From Tetrahymena elliotti 4EA (taxonomy: Eukaryota; Ciliophora; Oligohymenophorea; Hymenostomatida; Tetrahymenidae), in the NCBI GenBank assembly GCA_000231825.2, contig JH720378.1, positions 130,959 to 155,189 on the forward strand: a stretch of DNA of 24,231 bases, given 5' to 3'. The translations under genes and the position numbers were made by a program. The stretch's first letter is position 1. Every line of letters starts with the position of its first letter. The notes under the pieces were generated by a model. It had not been told where the DNA came from and did no database searches. It saw only the letters and a program-made list of their open reading frames with translations. This document shows positions 11,201-23,107 of this stretch, piece after piece.

Positions 11201-11334
11201 TAATATTGATAAGACAGTTAAACAGTAATTAATTTATTTGCTTTTTTGATATGATTAGTTTTATTGATAATCGTAAATCAAAAAAGCTATTCTTATAATT
11301 AATTTAAAAACAAATTAAAGAAATAACCCCTAAA
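8272..11334. other. Long gene-poor interval between the M16 gene and the giant membrane-protein gene
   Basis: The left half (to about 9760) is the duplicated upstream region of the M16 gene. The right half is unique. Two frames stay open under the ciliate code: 9800-10141 (113 codons before TGA) and 10652-11248 (198 codons). Their translations are low-complexity or show no motif, and TGA is rare by chance in such AT-rich DNA. I do not call them genes. The interval should hold divergent promoters, for the M16 gene leftwards and the giant gene rightwards. Confidence 0.5.
8621..8710 (+). repeat. Two-copy ~45-bp tandem repeat upstream of the M16 gene
   Basis: Two imperfect copies (about 8621-8666 and 8667-8710) share AAAAAGAATA, then a CTAA(G/A)TTTTAATAAAGATCACA core. 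They lie about 350 bp upstream of the minus-strand M16 start, in a region where unit A has no clear equivalent pair. They may be simple replication slippage or part of the promoter. Confidence 0.65.
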
Positions 11335-11394
11335 ATGCTATTTTCATAAATTTTAAAGATATTCTTCTTGGCAGTCATAACTGCTGTCTATGGC
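11335..11394 (+). other. Signal peptide of the giant membrane protein
   Basis: The first exon encodes Met-Leu-Phe, a polar stretch with one Lys, then a hydrophobic core (IFFLAVITAVYG) and a likely signal peptidase site after Gly20. The mature protein would start with QEQEC. This supports both the start choice at 11335 and entry into the secretory pathway. Confidence 0.75.
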
Positions 11395-14300
11395 TAAGAG
11401 TAAGAGTGTCCAAATATCAACAAATACGTTAGTAAAATAATTATTGAATGAAATATCTTTTTTTTATACTTTATTTCTTAAATTAGACACATTAGCCTTC
11501 TAAGGTTACTATGTTTAAAATATGCTTGTTATTCCTAAGACTAATATTTTGATAGTTAACACTCTTAAGAATAAACCTAATGAATCTAATTGTTGGGTTT
11601 ACTATATAGACTTAACATCAGGAGAAGTTATAAATATTTTAATGCGTAATTTTTAGATTATCATATATAGTTTTAATAAATATTAAATAAAATAAAAAGC
11701 ACCTTTCGGGATTATTGATATGAGATATTATGAGCCAACAGATTAGGTTATAGCTTTAAATTAAAATAACATCATGATGCTAGACCTTTACTCATTCAAA
11801 ATTATTAAATAATTTTGTGCTGGCGATTTCTATCGCATAGATGTTATTTAAGGAACAAGATATTTAATTGTACTTTTTAACTAAAATATAGCTAATATTT
11901 TTGATGTTGTAGATTAAGTTTACGTTTCTTCAATAGATGATAGTTAATTTACATCAACCTTACCTTCTATTCCTCAATAGAGATTAGTCAAGTCTTATAA
12001 TCTTTCTACTGAAAAAACTCTTGTTGTTATAAGTAGTGATACTGGAGTTGTTCTCTGGATATACAATATCAGTACTCGTTAATCTAAAAGATCAGGAGAA
12101 ATAACTGAATGTAATTATTTAATATTAAAGAAATATATCAATAACCACATTAAAACTTATTTTAAAAGTTAATTTATTTTACTTTAAAATATATTTTAAT
12201 AAAGCTAGATTACCTTAAGGAGCTCATTATTGGAGCTTTTAGAAACATCCAACTCAAGACATTTTATTTTTAGTAGGAGCATCCTAGACTATTTTAGCTA
12301 TTTAGCTTTAAGATATTGAAGCAGGGACATTTAAAAAAATCTTTGAAGTTAGTATGAAAAAAAAACAAATTTTTATATTAATTTAATTGAATTTATAATA
12401 AAGAAAGCAACTTACAGAGTGAATTCTTTGAAAACATAGTTTACAAAGTAATGCAAAATTCAGAAATGCTGTATACATATAGAGATAACAAATTGTATAT
12501 GTTTTTGGTGAGTTACAGTTCTGATTTTTCCACTTTCAATATACAGTAACAAGATGAACCTTCGCTTTACAGCTTTGAAGATATCTTATGGATAGATAAT
12601 AATGAAACCAGTAACATATTTATATCTTCTAAAAGCTATGTTACAGCCTTTAACTATCAAACAAAACAATAAAAAAAGATTTTGTGTAAATTACTTTTAT
12701 TTCAATAAATAATAAACTTCAATTTAATAATTTTTACAATAAAAAAGATATTTTTGGCAACAATAAAAATACTAGATATTTAAACTAATATTAAGATGAA
12801 ACAGATAAATATGTACTTCTAGATCATAATTAACTCAGAATATATGAAAGAGATAATTTTGAATTTTTCAATGATCAACTTTAAAAGCCCTCATTCAATT
12901 ATCGTTTCTATGAAGATTATGGCTCATTTATTTAAGTTAAATATACAACAAATGAATATTTTATTAAAGCAACTGATGCAAACAGTGATTACATTATCAC
13001 ATTCTCACTCTATCCTTTGAGCTCTCCCTATTATGTAATTTTATTATTTTATTCTTTCAAATTAAAATAAATCTCTATCATATATAGGTAATAGACATAA
13101 AATAAAAATATCAACTCAGTTGGAGTACAATAAATTCCCCTATGATAGATGCATTCTTTTTCTAAAATGCAATATGGGTTGTTTTACCTAATCCTAAAAA
13201 ACCCAATAGCAACAAAGACTACCTAGTCACTTTAATTAATTGCAAAACATAAGAGATCTATTACTTAAAAACAAATTAAGCAGATGATAATACGAATGTC
13301 TTTACTAGTTTTGCTTTCGCATCCCTAGATGATCCTAATAATTAAGAACTTATTGCTTTTAATTCCTAAGATGGAACTATCTATACTTGGGATTTAAGCT
13401 AACAAAACTTTCCACTTATATTCTCCACTAACAAATTTAGTAATTATTTTTATTTATAATGTTATCTTTTTTTAAAAATAGAAATAAATATTTGAGTTTT
13501 AAGAAAAAAAAAAAGAATTTTCATATAAAAAAATTAAAAATTTTAAATGATTGCTTCCATTTATTGGCATATTTTATAACTATGTTTAAATTTAAAATCA
13601 TTGAAAAGAATTGAATAAATGCTATTTCAATTATTAGCATAATTCTCTAGCAGGTTATTTCAATTTTTGATTTTTTAATTTGAAGGAAAATAAATATTTA
13701 ATTTAATTTTAGTTTTATTGATTTTAAAATTTAATAATTTTTATAGATTGTGGTGGTGTTAGCAATGCTGTAGTTGTTTAGTTTGAAACAGTAAAAAGAC
13801 TTGTTTACTACTGCAGTCAAGATAAAAATTTATACTAAGTTGATCATAAAACTGGAGATCATAAAGTAATAAGGCCTTTAACATATTCAGGATTTGCGCT
13901 CAAAGGAGTATCGAGCTAGTAGTTGCTTATTGTAGGTGATTTTAATACATAGTTTACTTATGTGTACAAGTACAATTCAATTTCAGATCAATTTAATTTA
14001 CTTTTGCAATTCAATCCACTCTAGACTCCTGATAACCTTCCTTATGTTGTTTATATTGAGAATTAAAATATATTGTGGATTTAATATCTTGTGTCAAATG
14101 TATTCTACGACCTCTCTAACTGTTTAAAAGACAATGCAAAATGCCTTTAATGTACCATACAACATTACTTTTAAACAACAAATGTATATGATTAAAATGG
14201 ATATTATGGTTCTGGTTTAGTAAATTCTCCTTACACCACTGCATAAAGCTTTTTGACATCAATGTTAAAGGTATTATTAAAAATTAATTATCAAAAACAA

Positions 14301-17300
14301 CTAATTTAAAATACATTTTCTTTAATTAACTAACTAATTACATTATTACCATCAACATTCTTTCTAATGTAGTTTATTTCTTTACTAGATTAAATATTTC
14401 CAAGAATGATGAATTTATTACTCAAATAAAAATAGTGGAAAATTTTATTTAACTTTTAAAAAAAATTAGGCTTAGATGTATTAGATCAGCTTATTCAATG
14501 TGTCTAATATGAGAGTAATCATCAAAATATTTCCAGATAAATAGCTACCCTTGAACTCCAATTTAATGAATTTTGACTTTAATAATATTATATCCTTATA
14601 GTTTTAAAGTCAATAACAAGGTACCTAAGCTAGTATTGTATACACCAATTATTTGTTTCTTTAAAATTATTATTCAGTCTATTTGAAAGATGCTATTATT
14701 TATTTTAACCTTGAAGTGAATAATAATTGTGGTCTTAAATTTTTGAATGTTATGCATGGAGTTGCTTTAGAAAACATTCAACTTGTCCCATTGGTAAAGC
14801 CTTCTATTGCCTAAAGCTGCTAATATATCTAAACTGATAACTCCATAATGACAATACTAAATTATAAAATTAAAAATGAAGATTTTACAAATCATGAATA
14901 AATAATAAGCTCTACTAATAACAACAAAGTAAAATTAATTCTTTTTTATCATTTTAAAAATTTAAAATTTAAAATAAAAATAGATTACTTTAGAGAATTT
15001 CTCAATAACAGACTCTATTTTTGGAGATAAATTCAGTGTTTTGAATCAAAATCAAAGCAAAGAAGTTTACATAAATAATTTAGAGATAGTAGGAAATACT
15101 TGTTCTTCTCCTCCTCAAGACAGTATTAATGCTTCTTTTCTATTTACTGCTGGCTTATTTTAGATAAATGGTATGACTATGAGCAATAACATGTTTTGTA
15201 AAAAATCTATTTTTTACACTTAAGTTTCATTTTCACAGACCAATTCAACCTTTATTTTTTCTAATGTAACTGCCAAAAATAATAAATTTTAGGTCAAAAC
15301 AACATATATATTTTTTAATGCCTTATACTCCCTTCTGATCTCTCCTAATCATGTATTAAAGTTATAAGATATCTACTTCAAAGATAATTCATTATCAAAA
15401 ATAAATAATGATGACTTAGAGATAGCTTAATACTTTCAGACTATTCAAATAGCTGATATTATTCTGCAAAACGTAACTCTTCAAAATCATTTCGATATTC
15501 AACTTGGTTACATAGAAAATGCTAAGACAATGAGTGTTTCTAAATTTAATTGTTCTAACGATGAAGATTATCAAAGTAATACACTGAATTAAATAACAGC
15601 TAGTTGCTTACAAATGTATGAAATACAAAAAATAGAAATTGAATAAATTAACTCACTTAGAAAGAAATAAATTGACTCAAGTCTAATTTCCTTAAAAAAT
15701 TATTTCACTAAAAAATCAACATTTTCTATGAAAACAGCAAGTTTTTCAGATTTAAATTTGATGCAAGCAAACGTTAATAACAAAGTGAGTCCTATTTACT
15801 TATCAAGTAACTATTAAATAGATGTCACTCTTGACTATGTAACATTTAATAATAATGATTTAAAAACCATCCAGAATAGCTAAAGTTAATCTGTATCAGC
15901 TATATAACTAATCAATTTCGAAGGAACATTTAACATTTAAAACTCTAATTTCTTGAACTCTTACAGTTAATCTGTTTATGGATTTATATAAACCTAAACA
16001 AAAAGTTTGATCCTTGACTCTGTTGTTTTTACAAATTCATCATTCTCAAATAGCTAATAATAAGAGTTATTTAAGCCTTAAGGAGGTTTTATTAATGCTT
16101 AATTAGAAAATTTAAAAATATTAAATACTCATTTTAGTTAGGCAACCGCTTCTAAAGGTGGATTTTTATATCTAAATCAATTCGGAAATACCCTTGACCT
16201 AAATATCAAAGATTCTATTTTCAGTGAAGGATATGCAACAATAGATGGTGGAGCAATATTTATTGATTCTGGAAATAAAAAAGTTAAACTTAATTGCTCT
16301 AATTGTTAATTTTAGAACATATATACTCTAATGTCTCAAGCTTCTACTATTGGATTCCTGTAAGATTTACATCATTATTTTATTAATATCTTAAAAAAAT
16401 GTATTTTAAAAATGAAAATAATTCTCATCTTTAATAATCAAGTTTACCAATTTATAAAAAATAGGAAATATTACTCAACCGATAGCCAAGAATTAAGTAA
16501 GATGACATTTGAAGGAGGATATATCAAGAATGTAAAAGGAAACTAAGATAACTATTTTATAGATGTTATAAATACAGACCTAGAACTTTTAAATATTAAG
16601 TAAATACTTTCTGAGCAATTTAACTCAAATACTCAACCTCATTTAAATTATACTCTACTAAATGAGGATTAATAGCAAGCAATAATTTCTAATCTGTAAA
16701 ATTCTAACCTTTTAATTCAAAATTGCAATATTTCTGATATACAAAAAACTAAGTTTACTAATACTTCTCCATTAATATTATTATCTGTTAACTCAAATAT
16801 AACCATTGATGACTCAACAATAAAAAATTTGATCTTCACAAACAATGTTATTAAATTAATTTCGAGCTCAATTTCATTAACAAAAGTTATATTCTATAAT
16901 ATCAATTAACAAGTTAATAAACTGAGATTTATTTAATCTAGCAATTATTTAAATCCAAGTCAAAATGCTGCTTCAATGATATCTGCTGTTCAATCAAAAG
17001 TAACAGTGACTCAAAACAGTTAATTTTCAAACATAATTTGCTCTTCAAATTGTAATGGAGGAGCTCTTTAACTATCTTAAGGGATAATTAATATTCAACA
17101 AGCGGTTTTCCAAAAAGTTGATGTAAGAATTCCTAATATATTATTATTGAAGATTAAAATATTTTTTTAAATAAGTCTTCGTTTGGAGGAGCAATTTACA
17201 TTTCAGGTCTGAATCAAACTAACCTTATTTCAGGAGTATAATTTCTTAGTTGTAATTCTCTGAATGATGGAGGAGCACTCTATTTAAATGCACTTGAAAC

Positions 17301-20300
17301 TGATGTAAAAATTTATTTTCTTTTGTTGTTTTCTAAGCCTAATATTCATTAATAACTTTTATATCTAAATGAATAGGAATTTTAGATGACAGTTTCTGGT
17401 AGTTTATTTTAAAGTAATAATTGCCAAGCAAGAGGAGGAGCACTTTTTATAAATTCTGAAATTTAAAATTCTGCTAAGCAAAAAATGTATATAATTGATT
17501 CGACAGTTAAACAAAATCAAGCAGCTGTAGGAGCAGGAATTTACTAACAAAATTTATCAGTAGATACAAATAAGAATACAGAAATATCAGCTAATATAGC
17601 AAGTTAATATGGAGATGATAATATATCTTATCCAAGTAAGCTTAAAATATCTAATATGAATTAATTTTTAAAAATTAATAATGGTGTCATCAATAATTAA
17701 TAAATAATAATCGATGGTTTCAGAAGTGGTGGAAATCTTACAAATATTTAATTCATTTTAGCTAATGATTTAGATGAAATTTTTTTCCCTGTGACTTAGG
17801 AATAGCATGATTCATTTTAAATAAAAGCAAATTTTGATCCCAACATAAAACAGTAAAGCTCTTATATTTTAGGTAGTGACACCTATGCTAAATATGATCA
17901 TAATACCTAGACTTTTAAATTTAATAATATCACTTTATCTGGTATTCCTGGATAATCAGTCAAGTTACAATTTTCATCTGATTAAATATACACTGTAGAT
18001 CCAATTCATAATACCTTTGTTAAGGGATATAATTTTGATGTTATTATTAATTTTAGACTCTGTGGAGCTGGTGAACAAATAGCTTAAATAGATTAAGTAT
18101 ATCAATGTCAAATATGTCCAATAAACTACTATTCTCTCTCAGATTCATAATAAAATTGCTAAGAGTGCCCTGAAGGAGCTTCTTGTTTAGGGGGAACAAA
18201 TATAGTAGCAAAGTCTGGCTACTGGCGTAAAAATTAAAACAGTGATTTAATTATAAGCTGTGATAACTAGGAATCTAATTGCCTTGGTGGAAATTATGGT
18301 GACTCTACTTGCTTTGAGGGCCATATCGGAGCTCTCTGTGAGGAGTGCGATGTAAGATTAATAAAATAATATAATTTAAAATATCATTTTAATTTTTTAA
18401 TAAAAAAGATTTATGGTGAATACTGGCCACATAGTTATGCAAAATCTGGGAAATACTCATGCACCAGATGTGATTTAATTTAATACAACATTTTGATTGT
18501 GATAGCATTGACTATTTGGACTTTAGTTTCTATAACTCTAGCTATAAAAGGAGATATAAATTAATTAAAATAAAAGCTCGCTGTTTATGTAATTTAAAGA
18601 AGTTTAAAAAGGGGAATTTTAAGCTAAAGAACATAGTAATAAAATATCTAGTCTAAATCAATAATGAGCTTAAGTAAAATACAAGACAGTGTTAACCTAG
18701 AAAGCTCAATAAGAAAATAAGTTGATACAATCAATTTTTTAAAAATATAAAATAAATCAGGTATTTTCATTAAGATGTTTACTAATTATCTCTAGATTGT
18801 AGGATCGATAGCTACATTCAATCTCTCAATACCATCAGGTAAAAATCCTTTATTTATTTTATCACATTATTCTTGATAGCCTTACCTACTTTTTAGATTT
18901 ATTTCATAAAAAGGAAATACCTAAAATGGGTAGGGTATTCCTGAAAAATATTAAATGAATTAATTTTAAAATTAGGTGTGTTTAGTTTTCCTTAATCAAT
19001 TGGTTAGCCACTATAATAGACAATGAATTCACTTGATTGTGCTTTAAAGGATATAGAGACTGAAGTTCCTATTGTATATCTAAGATTACTTTTTTCTCTG
19101 ACCTTACCAGCTATTTATTTAACCATTTTTGTTATTCTTATGATGATTTATTATTTTTATAAGCTATAAAAACTCAAAAAAAATAAAAATAAAGATTCAT
19201 TTCCTTGGTACATTTTAACAACAGCTTCAATCTTCCTAGTAATTTTTGTCTAACCAGATCTTGTATCTCAAAGCATAGCTACTCTTTCTTGTAGATAAAT
19301 AGGAGATACATAATATGTTTTATCAAATATAACCTTTGAATGCTATACTAAAGAGCATTCATATTATGCTTTTGGGTTGGCTCTGCCTATGTTGATTCTG
19401 TGGGTTTTAATAATCCCAGCATTTTTGTTTTATTTGTTGAAAAAAAACAGATAAAATATTAATAATATAAAGAATAAACTAAGGTATTAATTTTTGTATA
19501 AAGAATACTCAGACCATGCTTATTACTGGGAATTTGTTAAAATGGCAGAAAAATTACTTATTATTCTTTCACTGAATTTTTATTCTTAAAGTATAGTCAC
19601 AAAAGGAATTCTTGTCTTTACAATTATAACAGCTTATGGTATTCTTTCGATGATCATTCACCCATATTAAGAATCTGAAGTCAATCAAATTGATGTGTAC
19701 TCTACAAATGTATGTGCAGTAACAATTCTATTAGGAGTATTTATTTATGACAATAACTATGAATATTTAGTCTACATTTCTCTTATTTTGATATTAATCA
19801 TTAATATATGGTTTATTATCAAAATAATATCTAAAATTGCTTACAATTATAAAGACAAGCTATTATAAACTAAACAAAAAGCTCTTAAATATTTGTCTAA
19901 AAAATTCAATTACTTTTAAAAATATGTCAAAGAAGAAAAAAGTTAAAAAATAAATCCTGAAATAAAGAAGAAATTCTAAAATCTTTTAAAAAAGTACTAG
20001 CAATTAAAATTTGAACAAAAACAACAAATATTTGTAAAATATTTAGAGAAATTATATGGTAAGTTAGATTTTATTTTACAAAAAAACAGTGATAATTTTA
20101 ATTAAATTTTCTTTTTAAAAATCAGGAATAAATTTCTCAAAGGTTTAAAGTAATATTTCTGAGAATGAGCAAAATTAAAAGCTTATATCATAAAACTAAT
20201 CTGAATAATGTTCTCAAAAAGAAGAAATTCAAAGCCATAAGCTTGGAAAAAACAGCAGTTTGATCTTATTTAACAATATTACTGAGTCTATTGTATCAGG

Positions 20301-21062
20301 TAATTATATTTATTAAAAATGATTAAATAAAAAATTTATAATATTTAAAGAAAATGTAGAATAAAAGGGAATTAAAGACAAATAATATTTTGAAAATAAT
20401 CAAGATTGTTTTCAAAAAAAACCTTAAATGACATTATCAGAGATGAACCTCTATAATTAGTAAAGCAACTAGGAATTTATATAAATAGATTCAGAAAAAA
20501 TAGATCAAGTAAATTAAATAAATGAATAAATTGGTTCTGGAGATAATTATAAGGATTTCTTATCTAGATCTCCAATTATGGAAGAAAAATCATCTTAGCG
20601 CAACCAGCTAGAAAGTAGTCCATAAATGAATTTAATCAGTAAAGATTCACAAAGAAGCACTATTATTAATTAAATTAATGAGGGTTAAAATAAAAACAAA
20701 AAATAATAAAATGTTTAAAGTGCAGACAATAATCTATTGTAACAGAAATAATATAAATTATATCAATCCTAAAGAAATAGAGAGTCAGAGGCCTCTCTTT
20801 AATTGATTTAAGGTAACTTTTATTCTCAAAATAATAATTTTAAATATTTTTCTTTTTAATTAAAAATTTAGAAGGTAATAAAGATGATAATAACAACAAT
20901 AAAAAAGACAGTATTGGAAATGGTCATAGTTAATTTACTCTTGATAATGATATAGCTAACTTATAAAGAGATTTAAAATATAATACTTAAAATTTTGATT
21001 TAATACAAAGCACAATTAACATTATTTACGATTAAGATATCAATTTATAAATAAATGAATGA
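11335..21062 (+). CDS. Giant multi-pass membrane protein with propeller-like and beta-helix ectodomain (2774 aa, 17 exons)
   Basis: Exons: 11335-11431, 11487-12110, 12205-12351, 12404-12685, 12748-13034, 13088-13439, 13747-14270, 14405-14938, 14984-16359, 16465-17122, 17176-17304, 17377-18351, 18409-18838, 18976-20058, 20126-20299, 20351-20812, 20872-21062. The 8325 coding nt stay in phase. Residues 1-20 are a signal peptide (AVYG|Q). Residues ~30-770 look like a beta-propeller (DGTIYTWDLS, TGVVLWIYN). Residues ~950-1800 are a parallel beta-helix with GGAI/GGAL repeats like bacterial Pmp proteins. Residues ~1890-2017 form a Cys-rich module (CQICP, CQECPEGASC, SGYWR, GALCEECD). About eight membrane segments span ~2023-2432. 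The ~330-residue tail is rich in Q, N, K and S. The architecture matches large uncharacterised ciliate membrane proteins; a receptor or adhesin role is inference. Intron 7 is uncertain: donor 14264 with acceptor 14388 also keeps frame. Confidence 0.88.
13440..13746 (+). other. Unusually long intron 6 (307 bp) of the giant gene
   Basis: The donor GTAATTATTT and acceptor TTTTTATAG bracket 307 bp with no open frame that resembles the flanking exons. Joining gives an in-frame AAT codon ahead of CGGV. It is two to six times longer than the other introns in this gene. No embedded gene or structured RNA was recognised. Confidence 0.75.
17950..18473 (+). other. Cysteine-rich juxtamembrane module of the giant protein
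   Basis: This segment (exon 12 end, intron 18352-18408, exon 13 start) has closely spaced CxxCP and CxECPEGxxC motifs, then SGYWR, a GHIGALCEECD stretch and CTRCD. It ends a few residues before the first membrane helix. It resembles the GCC/EGF-like cysteine modules that precede the membrane block in other ciliate surface proteins. The repeated cysteines argue for disulfides and an extracellular location. Confidence 0.7.
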
Positions 21063-21859
21063 ATCTATGGAGTTTGTACTCTTTGATTTATTTCAATGTT
21101 TAAACTAATTTTTAAATATTAAATAGCACATTTAAATTAATTACCTTATAAATTTATATTTGTATATTACCTTACATATGTTCAGTAAATATTCTGACAA
21201 AAAATAATTAACGTTTATTTTATACTACTCATCAAAAAGTATTATTATTTGGGGTTCTTAAAAAAATTTGTATTTTATACCTCAAATCTTAAAGTATTTA
21301 AAATAGGTGTGAAAGTTATTTTGACTGAACCTGTATATATATTCTTTTATAATTTTTTAAACTAATTTTTCTATTTGAAAACCTATTTTTTCAAGAAAAT
21401 AAACTTTAGCTTTTTATTAAAAAACTTATATTTCCAACAAATAAAACAACATGAAATTTTTTATAGAGAATATTTGATTGATAATAATTTATTTCAGAAA
21501 TTTGTTTGAGATAAAATAAATAAATACACTGCCATTTTGAAATAGAAAAATAATATTGATTAGTATTCTAAGTAAAGCGAACTATTTACAGATAAATTTA
21601 CTCTTTTTTCAAATATTCATTCATAAGAATTAACTCTGTCTTTAAGATTTGATCAATATTAGTAATTTAGAAAAATCATGAATCTTAAATTGACATGACA
21701 GAGCAAATAAAATCAAATATTACGTGTTTCCAAAATAGATTTGTTGATATATTTTTTAGATAATTAAGTAGTAATGAGATAACTTTAAATTAAAAATAAC
21801 AAAGAATATATCAACTAATAATAATATTATTATAATAATCATATAAATTAAAATATCAA
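21063..21859. other. Intergenic region between the giant gene and START-like gene 2
   Basis: This AT-rich stretch has no supportable gene on either strand. It should contain the 3' end of the giant transcript and the promoter of the START-like gene starting at 21860. No terminator or promoter motif can be assigned from sequence alone. Confidence 0.55.
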
Positions 21860-22483
21860 ATGGATTAAGAAATTTACCAAGAAATTTTAGATAATGCCTT
21901 TATTGAGACACAAAAAGTGAGAGAATCAAAGGAAGGATGGAGCTTTATCAAAAAAGGAAAGCACCTAGCTCTCTATAATATTAAATATAAAGATCTTGGC
22001 TATAAATTAGCTAAAATAGAAGGCATTATACCTGTTAATTACGAAAAAGTTGCTCATTTTTACTTTTATGATAATTAAACATAAAAGAAAGTCAGGAATC
22101 ATATTGAAGAAATCAATAAAATTGAGGAAATTAGCTAAGAAACCTACATTCTTTAAGTAAGACTAAAGGCTAAATTTTTAGTTAGTGCTAGAGAAGTGAT
22201 AGGTATTCAGTCTATAAAAAAATTGAGTGAAAATGAAATCGTTATTTATAGAGCTAATTTAAATGAGCATCCTAAAGTTCCATAAAAAAAAGATGTTATA
22301 AGATGCGAAGGAAAGATTTATGGAATATATTTGACTAAATTAGATGATAATTTAACTAGATTAGAAGCTTATCTTGTATTAGATCCAAAAGGAAACATTC
22401 CTGTATTCATAGTAAATTTTGTTACTGAGAGTTTGCTTTCTGAATTTGAGAATGATATAATCAACATAATTAAATAGAAATGA
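21860..22483 (+). CDS. START-domain-like lipid-binding protein 2 (207 aa, intronless)
   Basis: A single exon under the ciliate code runs from ATCAAATGGAT to TGA at 22481-22483. It is a clear paralogue of the gene at 1192. Shared landmarks, in order, are EGW near residue 30, KIEGIIPVNYEKVAHFY (KIESILPVSCEKAAKFY in gene 1), SAREVIGI, a basic-to-acidic NEIVIYRAN strand, EHPKVP, IRCEGKIYGIYLTK, and DPKGNIPVF at residues 175-183 before the C-terminal helix. The DPKG-IP-x-F signature is typical of START domains, which bind single lipid molecules in a closed pocket. There is no signal peptide or membrane anchor, so it is likely soluble and cytosolic. It lies about 0.6 kb upstream of a decayed third copy on the same strand. 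The ligand and regulation are unknown. Confidence 0.82.
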
Positions 22484-23107
22484 ACTATTTACTCAGTAAA
22501 ACACCCTTAAATACTAAAATAAATATATCAATAATAACTAATAAATGTTTTAGATTAAAATTAATTCAATTACCACTTCCAAATTTATCTAAAAATGAAT
22601 GAATAAATCTCCTAAAATTTGATAAAAAAATAAAAATGACAAATATTTTAATTCTACTAAATATTAATTAATTTTCTTTTTGCTTGTAAATAAATTGTGT
22701 ATTGTATTATAAATTTTGTTTCTTGCTGATGATTTTAGTGTCTTAATTGTAATAGATAGAGCTATTAACAAGCCTACATATAATATATATCATTCATATT
22801 CAAAATATTTTTTTCTAATGTTTTTCAAATGAAAATTGAATGTTTTTGTGCTAAATTAATAATGATTTTATATTAATTTTCTAGTTTTCTTTCTATTTCA
22901 TTTATGAATTAATTCATAGTTAATGAGAAATAAAATAAAAACAGAGGAATTATTAAATTTCCAATTAATCCTAATTTTAAGATTAAATAAGAATCTTTCT
23001 ATTTTATTCAATAAAACTTTAATTAATTCTTCTTAAATACTCAAAAAAAAAATTTGAAGATACTTTGTTTACATTAAATAAAAAATCAAAAAAAGAAATA
23101 TTTTACT
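22484..23107. other. Intergenic region between START-like gene 2 and the START relic
   Basis: This is AT-rich DNA with no recognisable gene or motif on either strand. It separates the intact paralogue from its decayed neighbour and presumably contains the 3' end of gene 2. Confidence 0.55.

Noticed and set aside
10652..11248. 198-codon frame under the ciliate code, including the short 10727-10909 frame
   Set aside because: The translation is a Phe/Leu/Ile/Tyr/Asn mixture without stable pattern or motif, and no good splice or neighbour support. A decayed gene cannot be excluded.
13936..14127. Plus-strand 63-residue frame
   Set aside because: Out of frame within exon 7 of the giant gene, where the true frame encodes a good match to the rest of the domain.
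14423..14470. A possible 35-bp intron within exon 8
   Set aside because: Careful reading shows the frame stays open through GTGGAAAATTTTATTTAAC and on, so no intron is needed.
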